From the NCBI RefSeq assembly GCF_947172395.1, contig NC_069093.1, positions 4,809,561 through 4,873,560 of the forward strand: a stretch of 64,000 bases of DNA. Reading direction: 5' to 3'. The notes below the pieces were generated by a model. The model saw only the letters and a list, made by a program, of their open reading frames with translations, was not told where the DNA came from and searched no databases. The stretch comes from Bicyclus anynana (Eukaryota > Arthropoda > Insecta > Lepidoptera > Nymphalidae). Made by a program: the position numbers and the translations under genes. This document shows positions 42,901 through 53,577 of the stretch, piece by piece; position 1 is the first letter of the stretch, and each line of letters starts with the position of its first letter.

Positions 42901-44389
42901 TTGGAAGTCCCTACAAAAGGCCTATAATATCCTGCAGTGGACGTCCATCGGCTGACATGATGATGATGATTATTACTAGCTGATACCCGCGACTTTATCC
43001 ACGTATAATTAAGTTTTGCATAAATCGTGTCCATTTCAAATTTCAGCCAAATCCATTCAGTAGTTATTGCGTGAAACTAACACATATTTATACCGTCCAT
43101 AACAAAAATCATGACCATCGTGATCATCTCCTCGAGCGCGTAGATAGTAGGAGTAGAGCTGGCGCAAGGTTAGTCGGAGTTAGTTGTAACAAGAATATTT
43201 TGTTTCAGACGCTCCACTGGCGGCGAGACTTGCGCAAAACAACGAATATGGAGTCGAGGCAACTAAAGTTACAGGTCTGATCGAGAAAAGTGAACAAATC
43301 CTTGAAAGTAACATTGCCACTAAAACGTACACAGATATAAGCAGTTACACAAATTGTGTTGTCCGCTTGTATGATATTTTAAAGCATCCCAAGAAAACTG
43401 CACCAGACGATAATTCACGCGTGAGTGCCCGCAGTGGCGCGAAACGTTACTCTTGCGAGCTATGCCATTATAAATCTACATATAAATGTCAAATATTACT
43501 ACACATTCGAACTCACACTGGTGAAAAACCCTTTCCTTGTGAGTTATGCAATAAAAAATTTTCGATAAAAAGTAGTTTAGTACAACATATGAGGGTCCAT
43601 AGAGGAGAAAGGCGTCATTCTTGTAATATATGTAATTTCAAATGTGTAGACAGAAGTTGTTTAGTAAGGCACATAAGAACCCACACTGGCGAAAGGCCGT
43701 ATTGTTGTAAGTTATGTAATCGTAAGTTCATACAAACACAAGGTTTATTCGATCACATGAAAACCCATAGCGGCGAAAAGCCTTATCACTGTGAGCTATG
43801 CAAATACAAAAGTACAACAAAAAATAAGGTATTACAGCACTGGAAGAGAGTTCACTGTGATGAAAGACCTTATTCTTGTGATGTGTGTAATTTTAAATGT
43901 GTAGATAAAAGTGATTTAACTAAACACACACGAATCCACACTGGTGAAAAGCCATATTCTTGTGATTTATGTGATTATAAAAGTTCACGAAAACATCATT
44001 TAACGACTCATAGGAGACGCCACACTGGTGAAAAGCCTCATATTTGTGAAATATGCAATTATAAATGTTCACGAAAATATAATCTATTAAACCACATGAA
44101 AATCCACACTTCTGAAAAGCCTTATTCTTGTGATATATGTGATTATAAAAGTTCACGAAAACATCATTTAACATCCCATATGAGACGCCACACTGGTGAA
44201 ACGCCTTATATTTGTGAAATATGCAATTATAAATATTCACGAAAACATCATTTAATAACTCACATGAGACGCCACACTGGTGAAAAGCCTTATATTTGTG
44301 AAATATGCAATTATAAATGTTCACGAAAACATAATTTAATAACTCACATGAGACGCCACACTGGTGAAAAGCCGGGTCTCGCCCAGTGA
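39903..44389 (+). CDS. C2H2 zinc-finger protein, right member of inverted pair
   Basis: Likely nuclear DNA-binding protein of unknown target. Coding exons 39903-40220, 40771-40865, 42177-42235 and 43209-44389 join in phase to 550 residues. Likely 5' UTR exons end at 39292 (donor GTGAGTCG) and start at 39769. Exon 1 has the acidic region and one finger (CTLCSEDFTQ...HMIMH). The last exon has 11 more fingers. Compared with its sister, fingers 2-4 are missing and three fingers were added at the C-terminus. The last five fingers are near-identical 84-base repeats (RKHHL or RKHNL at the contact positions). It ends GEKPGLAQ, reading a little into sequence that is 3' UTR in the sister. Start chosen at MEDIATVVVKKEDN, as in the sister; an in-frame ATG exists 33 bases upstream. 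Confidence 0.87.
40300..40560 (-). mobile_element. SINE family B, in intron 1 of right zinc-finger gene
   Basis: Reverse copy: CTTACAAGTTAGCCCTTGAC, then AACTAGCCATGGCCGAAG, then CCAGCCAGACCTGGACCAAT. Antisense to the gene, as in the sister's intron 1. Confidence 0.75.
41005..41156 (+). mobile_element. SINE family A, diverged 3' half
   Basis: Matches GTGTGCCAATCTGTATCGGG and AGTGAGCCGAATATGGGTTG of the family. Its head is missing. Confidence 0.6.
41340..41656 (+). mobile_element. Helitron, 5' end unclear
   Basis: Holds GTTTGTTTGTTTGATTG, ACTACTGGACCGATTTTAAA, a short GGGTAGG array (41545-41605) and the end CACGCGGACGAAGTCGAGGG then CTAG. It lies in intron 2 of the right zinc-finger gene. 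Confidence 0.7.
42289..42609 (+). mobile_element. SINE family B, reference full-length copy
   Basis: tRNA-like head with A box TGGCGCAGTGG and B box GGTTCGATCCC, then a 240-bp body ending in AAGGGCTAACTTGTAAAGAA and an A run. It follows exon 3 of the right zinc-finger gene by about 50 bp. Confidence 0.85.
42640..42769 (+). mobile_element. Small foldback element, family C, shortened
   Basis: Keeps CCCATGATATGCGGGCGAG and GTTTTACGAAAGAATTTGCCA, with an internal deletion relative to 822-1010. Confidence 0.6.
42976..43110 (-). mobile_element. Decayed Helitron-like 3' end
   Basis: ACTAGCTGATACCCGCGACT with TTTATCCACG resembles a mutated Helitron 3' end in reverse. AAATCCATTCAGTAGTTATT further in is another common repeat word. 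Confidence 0.45.
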
Positions 44390-44676
44390 ACGTTAGTAGG
44401 TGGAAGTTGCATTGATAACGAAGATGATATAAAGTCGGCCAATATCATCAGTGGCGTGCACTTCATAGATGCAAAAAAGCACTGCCTCCCCTATGGGCTC
44501 GATACGTTGGACCGCAGAATACATAGTTGGAAAACGAATTTACCAATTTTCACTGACATTGCATACCCTACTTTGTATGAATGTATGTTTGTTTTGATAT
44601 TTGTTACTCTTTAACGCCGCAAATGGCGGCTTGATAAGTGGCAATTTTTTTTTTTGTATTCTGTACCTTTTATTGT

Positions 44677-44682
44677 AATAAA
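44677..44682 (+). terminator. Poly(A) signal of right zinc-finger gene
   Basis: AATAAA 288 bases past the stop codon, in an AT-rich context (TATTGTAATAAAATG). Inferred from position. Confidence 0.45.
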
Positions 44683-44862
44683 ATGAATTTTGATTCAAAA
44701 TCTGAGGACCTGAGGGATTTTATTACTTAGATAAGGGTTTCGCTGTTACACTTGGAAACTAACAAAAAATGAGCCAAAATTTCGAGAAACCCTGTTTTAA
44801 CTTAATGATCATATTGTTTGCTGCAATATTTGTCAAACGTATAATTTAGGTTACTTAAGTTG

Positions 44863-45280
44863 TAGTCGGGGATCCGTAGAACATTTTGTACTACTCATTA
44901 CTATCAAGTTAATTATTCATGAGTAGCTTCATCTCGATGAGACGATCAACTTTTTTATTTACGAAATTTCTTGATTCTGGTAACTAACTGAGTTACCAGG
45001 AAATTAAAAGTACCACGCAATTTGTAGAATATTGTGGGTGTTAGGTTGTATAATATATCTATCAAGCTGTTGTTTTTTTACTGTTGCTTTAATAATAGTT
45101 ATACAACTTAAAATTGCGTGGTACATTGTCTCATTTCGATGCTCAGATTTTTTCAACTGAGTTAGTTACCAGAATCAATATTTTTTGTAAATAAAACATT
45201 TCATCGTCAGATGAAGCTACTTACGAAAAATTAACTTGATAGTAATCAGTCGTAAACAATGTTCTACGGATCCCTGACTA
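44863..45280. mobile_element. Foldback element with long inverted ends
   Basis: TAGTCGGGGATCCGTAGAAC at the left faces GTTCTACGGATCCCTGACTA at the right. Further paired words continue inward (CTATCAAGTTAATT/AATTAACTTGATAG, GTACCACGCAAT/ATTGCGTGGTAC), so most of the 418 bp is one imperfect palindrome. No coding. Confidence 0.8.
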
Positions 45281-45432
45281 TTACATTCCACATGAACTAT
45301 TACATTGCATACCAGCGGCCACTGACGATCAAGTGATCTCACATGCCTGCAGCGCTAACGGCTTGAGAGACGATAAAACTGATTGTGCGTTGGTCTCGAT
45401 GTGTATGACATTCATAATACATACTATTATCG

Positions 45433-45644
45433 TTTTAAGAAATTAAATATCACGTGTCTCAAACGGTGAAGGAAAACATCGTGAGGACCTGCATACCAGA
45501 GAATTTTCTTAATTCTCTGCGTGTGTGAAGTCTGCCAATCCGCATTGGGCTATCGTGGTGGACTATTTGGCCCAACTCTTACCATTCTGAGAGGAGACTC
45601 GAGCTCAGCAGTGAGAAGAATATGGGTTGATAACAACTATTATC
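45433..45644 (+). mobile_element. SINE family A, 5'-truncated
   Basis: Starts within the body at TTTTAAGAAATTAAATATCA and runs to the tail GAATATGGGTTGATAACAA. Confidence 0.75.
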
Positions 45645-45795
45645 GAGAATCGCGGCACACTTTCAACAGTGAAACGAACTGTGACTCACACCATCCTACA
45701 GGAAACGAACGGTAAGGACGTATATCATGCAGAGTCAATTCCACTTATAAAGATATCGTAGTATTTTAGAATTTAAACTATCGTGAGTGTTATTC

Positions 45796-46000
45796 ATATT
45801 AATTGATTATGAAACACGGCTAAAACTCACGTGATATTACGTCGGAGTATGCCCGCGGCACGATCCAAACTGAGTTTGGATCGTGCCGCGATGCAAGAAC
45901 CAGCTCATGACTAAGGGCCCCGTATGGGTTCGAAACTAGTCGGGCATACTCCGACGTAATATCACGTGAGTTTTAGCCGTGTTTCATAATCAATTAATAT
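45796..46000. mobile_element. Foldback element with perfect arms and a nested hairpin
   Basis: Left arm ATATTAATTGATTATGAAAC... (about 58 bases, to GTATGCCCG) is matched by the reverse complement at the right end. Inside, 45854-45871 and 45873-45890 form a second perfect 18-bp hairpin (GGCACGATCCAAACT). A half copy lies at 63753-63835 and shares sequence to the left of the arm. Confidence 0.85.
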
Positions 46001-48423
46001 AGTAGTATCCTACTTATCTGTGTTACTATACCTACTCAACCCTACTTGGTGTGTACTGTTCGTATTATACCAACAAACAAATTAAAAATGATATAAGTCA
46101 ATTATAAAAAGGTATAATTAACTTGTTCTTAAATTAATGAAAATAAATTCTATTTATTACTTAAATATAGTTAATATATTTTGAATAACATTTTATAAAC
46201 AAACAATACATAATTTAAAACAAATAAGTTATGAAATGACATGCGTTTTCTACCATTATTTGTTATTAGTTTGTTGGTGAACAGTACACTTCGACCACAC
46301 CTTTATAATAAATTATAATAAAGAGCGAACGGAACAATTTATAATGACTTTTTAAATCATTTATTTTAATCTTAAAAATCATAATTACATAAAAAGATTA
46401 GTGTTTATAGTGCAAGATCTGCATTAAAAACGACCTTGATCTATCAGCTGTTTAATGGATGAAAAGTGTTTTAGGTATATCTAATTTAGTAGGTAAATTG
46501 AAAATATATCGCGTGTAGGTTGCCTAAAAATTTCCTAGCCAAACTATTATTAACCATAATTGACTATCATTAATGATAGTTTGGCCAGGATTTTGACGAA
46601 ACTATACTCGCGATATATTTTTCAACATACTAAAGGTATAAAACACTTTTCACTCATTAAATAGATGAGTGTAGGTCTAATATGGATCTTCTACTATTTT
46701 AAGACGAATATTCAAATACCTATTTAACTTTACTCATATCTTTTTTTGTTATATATTTTTAAGCAATTATGTATATATTTTTTATCTATGAATAATCCCA
46801 TAAACTTAAACTAATAATTTCAAGTGTCCCGCAGCGGGAGGGTACGTATAATCTATTTATGAGATATAAAGACCACTTGACAGAAAGTTATGAAATTTTA
46901 TTCGCAGTGCAGACAACAAGATGCTAAATAGAATATAAGGATAACTCGCAGCTCGCTTAGCTTATCCAACAGTGATTTTTTTTTTTTATTTTCAGACCTA
47001 CATGGGATTCTAATCTACTAACCTACTACTAGTTACCTACTTATAAAAAAAAAACAAACTGGTACTCTGGGTTACGCGACTGGTAATAGTCAAGCTTCAT
47101 CGTTTCAACGTGCTAGATAATTTGCCCTCTTAGGGCTCTAGTGATCTCAGAGAGTCCCCAAGGGTACAATACTCTCACACCTAACCCATTCCGTATGCAC
47201 TCTTCGCGATTGGCATTCCCACTGGCCTCCCTTGTAAGCACGTGGCGTGGATAATGCGATGCGATATGCGACACACGGTATGTGATGGTAACGAATCGAC
47301 GTAACGCTGCTGAGGTCTCATTAAGAAGCCCACAGCTGAACCGAAAGAACATTTGGCAGTTAACTCCCCTTTAAACAATATTCTTAATAATCATATTAAC
47401 AAGGAAATATGCCAGGAAAAAATATACCTTACTGCCTTCCACACAAACTTAACTTTATGTAACTTAAATTATCAAATAATGATTATATTGTTGTCTTTAT
47501 TACAGCACATAGCTTTCACTAGGAGTGGGTGTACTTTTCTATCTCAGGAAGATGGCTTTGGATGTTCCAGTCACAAGGTACAGGCACATTTTGTGTGTAA
47601 ATTAAAGAAATTTTAACATTAATTTAGTTGGTATACCATACAACTACAGTCAAAGCCGGTTTAAATTTGGTAGTACCAGTTCTCCCTAAATTAGAATGTC
47701 TACCTATTCAAATATCCCAATTTTTTTAATCAACCCCATTACCTTGAAGTTAAAGAATAAAAAAAATCGACGAATCCCGAAAAACAAATTAAGGAATCTT
47801 ATAAAGGGTACTAGGCAGTTATCTAATTGGCTTACAAGTTCACACACAAGTCAATCAGATAGTAATGGTACAACAGGCTAATTCAGTAACCTTGACGTAC
47901 ATGTAATTGAGATTGGTAACGAATGTCATCCGGTGCCTATGACAACCCTTCGTGGATATCTTAAAATAGGTAGATGACATTTGTCGATTGATTTAATGTT
48001 TATTTCAATATGTTGATAGACTAAATCAGTGAATAGGCCAGCTGGACTTCTAGTTCACACTCCAAAGTTACATTTGTATAATTAAGGGAGCAAGTTACCT
48101 CCTCGTCACAGATATTGTAGTTGGAACTCAGACAAGTAAAAGCCTTAGCACCATTTACTAAGTTATGCTCAAGAAGCTTACTAGGATAATTTAAGCTTTT
48201 TATCTAAAATTCTGTAATATAAGCTTCTTAGGTGTGAACACACCCTACTGTGACATATGTTTGCACCTATATACTTATATTTCTATATAGTTGCAAGAGA
48301 TAAATTATAGATGTTTAAATCGTTGCATATTTTGCAATGATTTGTCTTTAAATTTTTTACACAGTGCCAGTATCATCTGATATTGCAACCCATTAGGGAA
48401 AATCTAGTACCTACACTATAATA
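46001..48423. other. Intergenic AT-rich region with one foldback element
   Basis: Apart from the foldback at 46451-46662 I see no gene. 47100-47350 is richer in GC (CACGTGGCGTGGATAATGCG) and open on the minus strand for 79 codons, but shows no recognisable protein; it may be an old repeat. Confidence 0.4.
46451..46662. mobile_element. Foldback element, imperfect arms
   Basis: TTTAATGGATGAAAAGTGTT at the left faces AAACACTTTTCACTCATTAA at the right. The centre pairs CCAAACTATTATTA with TAATGATAGTTTGG. About 212 bp. Confidence 0.65.
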
Positions 48424-48923
48424 GGGATGATGACAGTTTTTTAAATTGTATATAAATTAAAAGTATACTAATAGTAAAGCAATTTTGTAAAAGGAACAAG
48501 GTATCTGCGATCATTACTTTCGAAGCTACAGGGATTTAAAGAGTCAGATTTGCGGCGCTGCCGCGGATCCCTGAAAAACGCCCCATACAAAATGGTTTGA
48601 AAAAATGACGTCATAGGCATTGTAATGATCGTTAGATTTGTATGCGCGTTCAAACAAAATTACTAGTATCTTTGTTATTTGTGCGTTTATCTTTATAGTT
48701 CATATATTAAAAAATGTCACATTTAATGTAAGGAAGCTAAAACTGTATGAATTTTCATCTAATTACGTTAAAAAAATTTTAGTAGTTTTTGAAATTTTAT
48801 AATCTCATTTATTTTGCAAATATCCAGACAATCTTTGCTTTTTATGTATATATTAGTTAACATTGACCCTATTTACCCGAATGTATCGTAAAAATCAATA
48901 TATTCAAACCTAGTCATCATCCC
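48424..48923. mobile_element. Foldback element, GATGATGAC family, full length
   Basis: GGGATGATGAC at the left end and GTCATCATCCC at the right end, 500 bp. The interior includes GGATCCCTGAAAAACGCCCC and CGATCGTTAG-like words shared with 33084, 58229 and 60306. Confidence 0.8.
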
Positions 48924-48996
48924 CATTATGTAGGTACTATACCTAAATATAATTATGTATACTTAATTATTTGGATAGTCTATTGAAAAGTTACAT

Positions 48997-49379
48997 TTAG
49001 GGTTGTTTTTAGACGACGCAATTTTATTTTTTGATGTGTCCCCTACACAGTGGAAAGCCCTCCCTTTCGTCAGTGGAAAGCTAAAATCAAGATTATGGAG
49101 TCGCCACCCTTGTCCCACGGCAATCTCGAAATAGTTTTTACGATGTATCGTATTGACTTAATGAAGAAATGTTTTTTTCGTTATAACTTTTCTATTTATG
49201 GTTCTACGATAATAAGATAATGGATCAAATAGTTTATATACATTGCAAATAGTTTCAAAGCCTAATAGCAATATGGCGGTCGTGGGACAAGGGTGGCGGC
49301 CGACACTTGGTTTAAGATTTCCACTGACCCCTTTCCATCAAAAAAAAAAAAAAATTGCGTCCTCAAAAAAAACGCTAAG
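48997..49379. mobile_element. Foldback element, GACGCAATTTT ends
   Basis: TTAGGGTTGTTTTTAGACGA then CGCAATTTTA at the left faces AAAATTGCGTCCTCAAAAAA then AACGCTAAG at the right. Inner words also pair (CACCCTTGTCCCACG/CGTGGGACAAGGGTG). It lies downstream of the Siah-like gene. Confidence 0.7.
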
Positions 49380-49895
49380 GCCTAAAAAATTCAACAATTC
49401 AATGGACTAGGATGCTTTAGTGACCGCAAGTAAATGAAATTTCCTTCACATCTAATAATTCTAACTTGGTGGACTTTTTATTTTCGTCGTCTGTGGTAGA
49501 AGATTAGCGAAGTATAATTCAAAAAATACTAAGATTGTTAAATTTAAGATAAATTTTTGTTTGTGTACTCATATCCAAATTACTGCAGTTAAAATATTAA
49601 CGGCCTACATAGTTGGCCTTCTGCAATACATAAATTCTGCAATAAATAGTGTTAAAAAGGTATCTCTTACTCAAAGATTAAAGAATACCCAATTCCAATT
49701 ACTAATATATAATAGCAAACACCACATACAGTAGATTTCATAGACGTTGGGGGCCTCTATGCATTTGAGAATTCAACACTCAGTGGGATAATGGTCCCAA
49801 AATGGTCTGGGGGTACCCCTGCAATGTCTATGACTTCCAGTGCTAATTAGGCGAGTGCTTGCTAAAAATTTTATATATTGTTAGATAAGCAAATA

Positions 49896-51911
49896 CTAAT
49901 TCTTAGTTATTTTTGTTTTGCCAATTTGTTTTGGTTTGTCCTTGTGCATATGAGGCCCAGGACTTTTGGTCCTGAAATTGTTTCCACCTGGACCCTTTCC
50001 TCTGGGGCCTGCATTAGGGCCTTTTGTTTGGTTAGGGTTGTTTTTGTTTTCAGGTTCAGAACCAGTACCTTTTTTAAAGCCAGGATGATTTCTCTTAATA
50101 GAGTAGCTAAAGGTTAACTTTTTGTCCTTTATGAAATGGGCCAATAAGTCAAGTGGCATTACCGCACATTTGAATTTGCGAAATATTTCATTGGCTTCCA
50201 TAACATCGTTGAAGCAATGATCAGTATAAACAACTTTGCGTCTTTGATCCTCATTACTGGTTACATGTATCTCGTAAATGTGCTGTTGAGCAGATTTCTT
50301 ATTTCCAATATGTTGCACTGCCCAGTAAGCCATTTTTTGCATGGTGTCAATTTTGAATGATATTATGAACAGGAATTTGTTTTGAGCCACCAGATACATG
50401 TGACGGTCATCAGCTGTGACCGAAGTATTGTTGATAGTAATGCCAGCATCTGGATCAACATTAAAGTTATCAGGATGACGTTCCTTAAAGTGCTCCGACA
50501 TTGCATTCAGTTTTCCTGAAAAGAGAACAAAAAGTAGCTTAATTCCACAAATTTCAGCATTTCATTTATTCATTAAAGGCATTAATTGACCTTTTATAAT
50601 ACGACAAACAATCATGTAGAAAATTTCACTTAAAAACTGGCCAATTTTGCTTTAGAATTATTGGTAAAGAAAATTATACCTAAAGGCCTTTATATAGTCC
50701 AATATTCAATAAAATCCTAAATTACTCAACCTTAAGGAAGGTTGAATTTGCAAATGCGACTACTTGAATGCCAAGTGCCAAGATTTTGTGTTTGGAACTC
50801 ATTGAGTGGGGATGTTTTTTGGTCGCTGATTGTGCATCCACATTTTAATAGGAGATTAATGATTAGAGGTAACTATAGAATCTCATTAAAAACAGTTGAT
50901 TCACTTAATTAAGTTATAAAAAAAATCATAGTGTAAAACAATATACTACCTGACCAAGAGCATTTCCCAAACACAGCGCCAAGAGGGCAAGCCATTTCAC
51001 GGAAAATGCATTCCTTTAGATGATCTTCTACTTCCATGTTGACCATAGTGTATACACAACCAGCCAACTTGTTGGGGCATGGCACAGTAGCCTAAAGAGT
51101 AAAATATAATTTTAAACTACATATTTCAAAGTGGGTTCATTTCATTTTTGAAATTCATCTTGGTTTGGTTGATTATATGAAACACCAGATTTTAAGTCAT
51201 TTTTACTATTAATTATATTATTACTAGCAGACCCGGTCAAGCTACACTTTGACTTATGTGCACTTCTTCCCTATCTAGGGATAAACCTACCCTAAACTAT
51301 TCCTACCGCTATCCTAAAAAAACCCCATAAAAACCATCATCATACTTCAAGGAATATTCTAAAAAAAGTATTTGCCATATCGGTTCAGCCGTTCTTCATA
51401 TTTGTGCTTAGTAACAGATTTCATACATTCATTTTCATATAGATGGTCTTATTAATTAAACTTTGGACAGTAACTGTTTTTTAACCTTTATTCAGGAGCT
51501 TTATCACAGAGTAATAATGTTAAAATTTTTACAGTATTACATTACATTTGAACAAGAAAATGTTTGGGTCTGCTTGTACTAAAATATTTTATTATCTCAC
51601 AAAAGTGTGTATTTAAATTTAATAATTGATCAATCAGCAACAATGAGCTTAGCTCACCAAATGTTTTTGGACTCATCAGGACTATCAAAGGCAAATATTA
51701 AAATTTAATTCATACCCTTTCTATCATATCTTCGAGTTGCCAATTCCTGGTCTGGGTCATGGCCTGACGGCACAACGGGCAAAACGGGGGCCGCAGATTT
51801 GTAGTGCACGTACTACATAAACTATGCCCAGTCAGACACTGGTATATTGGTGTCGACATTTCCTCCAGACACACAGGACATTCTGGCAACTCCACACCTA
51901 CTGCAGCAATC
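49896..51911 (-). CDS. Siah/sina-like RING E3 ubiquitin ligase, first exon missing
   Basis: Ubiquitin ligase of the seven-in-absentia type, expected to bring substrates to an E2 in the cytosol or nucleus. Three exons are seen: 51911-51716 (C3HC4 RING with CPVCLEEM...CLTGHSLC...CTTC-type pairs and PFCPLC), 51091-50950 (SINA zinc finger; CPNKLAGCVYTM, HLKEC) and 50515-49896 (rest of the zinc finger, HFKERH, then the TRAF-like substrate domain). Phases match. The C-terminus is odd: about 60 residues rich in G, P, N and K after the TRAF-like part (KGPNAGPRGKGPGGNN), not part of canonical Siah. Exon 51911 starts inside a codon, so a start exon lies upstream (right), perhaps in or beyond the N gap. 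Divergent to SRP68. Confidence 0.83.
51224..51443 (-). mobile_element. Helitron-like element, reverse
   Basis: On the minus strand it starts TCTATATGAAAATGAATGTA at 51443 and ends CTGCTAG at 51224 with TAAT after. It lies in the intron between the RING and SINA exons. Confidence 0.5.
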
Positions 51912-51945
51912 CTAAATAAAATTAATACTTAGGTATGTTTTGTTT

Positions 51946-52145
51946 NNNNNNNNNNNNNNNNNNNNNNNNNNNNNNNNNNNNNNNNNNNNNNNNNNNNNNN
52001 NNNNNNNNNNNNNNNNNNNNNNNNNNNNNNNNNNNNNNNNNNNNNNNNNNNNNNNNNNNNNNNNNNNNNNNNNNNNNNNNNNNNNNNNNNNNNNNNNNNN
52101 NNNNNNNNNNNNNNNNNNNNNNNNNNNNNNNNNNNNNNNNNNNNN
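51946..52145. other. Assembly gap, 200 N
   Basis: Run of 200 undetermined bases, a round number that usually stands for a gap of unknown size. It separates the Siah-like gene from the 5' side of SRP68. First exons of either gene could be hidden here. Confidence 0.95.
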
Positions 52146-53577
52146 AAGGTACTTTTAATATAAGAAATATTATAAATAAATACTCTAGTTTATTATAATA
52201 AACTTTTATTTTTATTTTATAACAAACATGTTCATCTTTTATTTAAAAAACACCCCCTAACCCCCATTATTAAATACCGTAATTGAAGCGCCGAAGGTTA
52301 GTGTTAAGCATTCAGAAATAAGGTTAGTGATCTAGGGTTAAAACTAGTTATAAAGTTACTTTGCAATATACATAGTCATAAATTAATATTAAAAAGTGGT
52401 ATTGGATCAATATCTGTTGACTTTATTGACTAATTTCCATGTTACTAGGCAACTTATTTACATACCTATAGATATGGTATTGAAGACATCAAGTTGATTG
52501 ATTTTGTTCTTAATAATGAATACTTAAAACTTGGAAAATAAATTTAGGCCTATCTTTCATTGCAAAATAATTGTATTTTCTCAAGTGCTTAAATTTATTT
52601 ACAGAATACCATAACATAAACAAGCTTTTTAAAAATTTTTAGTCTATGTCTTTGTATGTCCGGGCTAATTACTGATTCAAAAACTAATGTTTCAAAAACG
52701 CTTGTAAACTAACTTTGTTTAAAAAGAGCCTTTGAAATTTGAAACAAACTAATTTGAATTCAAGTTATTAAGCAAAGCAAAATTACTTTCTACGCATATA
52801 GGGCGAGCGCTCATTGTCGTGCGACCTGTTCATTTTTTTTTCACGCTTGTCTGCGCATTGATTTTTATTTTATTTATTAAATTATATTTAATACTGATAT
52901 CATGCACCTGTCGCCACTGCTCGTCACACTGCGCCGATATATTTTTACCTAAAATTTAAAATATCAAAAGTCAAGACCTGCCAGTGCTTCAAAATTGCTT
53001 GCAGTAGTTGTAGCAATGGCTCTGGTCTCAAATTTTTTGTCCTGTAAGGATTAAGGAGACTGATAATGATCAGTCTATTTGAATTGCCCACTATGGGGAC
53101 AGGCCTCCCCCTGATAGGGGATAGTGGATTGTTATGGGGAATGTGAATGAATTTTTTTTATGTATCTCCACATCAAACACTATTAATAAAAAAATACAGC
53201 CTTATTGTATTGTTAGTGGTTAACTTATGTGGTTTCAGATCATAAGGTGCTGGATTGGACTTACAGATACCAAGTTATTTTCAGTTAAAATTTTCAGCTC
53301 GTAGTTGGGAAGTTGGTGGTATTACACCCCGTGCCTCAGAAAGCATTTACTCGTAGTACGTTCAATTCACGAAGACGCGCCCTACTCTTTGTTGTGAGAG
53401 GAAACCGTGGGGCATGGAGAGTTCAGTTCGAACATCTCATTGTAAAACATTGTTGTCTCGTTGTTGTAGAACTTGTTGCTTGGTAATAGAACTCACATTC
53501 TTGCAGTTTACATTGCACACTTGCACTGTATGCTATTGCTAAAAAAATTTCAAAATATAATCCTTAACTTATATCAG
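52146..53577. other. 5' side of SRP68, first exon not identified
   Basis: AT-rich, with no clear coding sequence. One weak candidate is ATGGCTCTGGTCTC at 53015-53028, followed by a donor TGTAAGG whose phase (1) would suit the next exon, but its residues do not resemble an SRP68 N-terminus. A separate upstream exon is more likely. Confidence 0.35.

Noticed and set aside
31869..44389. CRISPR-like or satellite array from regular 84-base spacing
   Set aside because: The repeats are zinc-finger codons (CxxC...HxxxH with TGEKP linkers) in one open frame within spliced genes.
47113..47352. 79-codon minus-strand frame as a gene
   Set aside because: No known motif, no splice partners and overlapping frames of similar length; probably chance in a GC-richer block.
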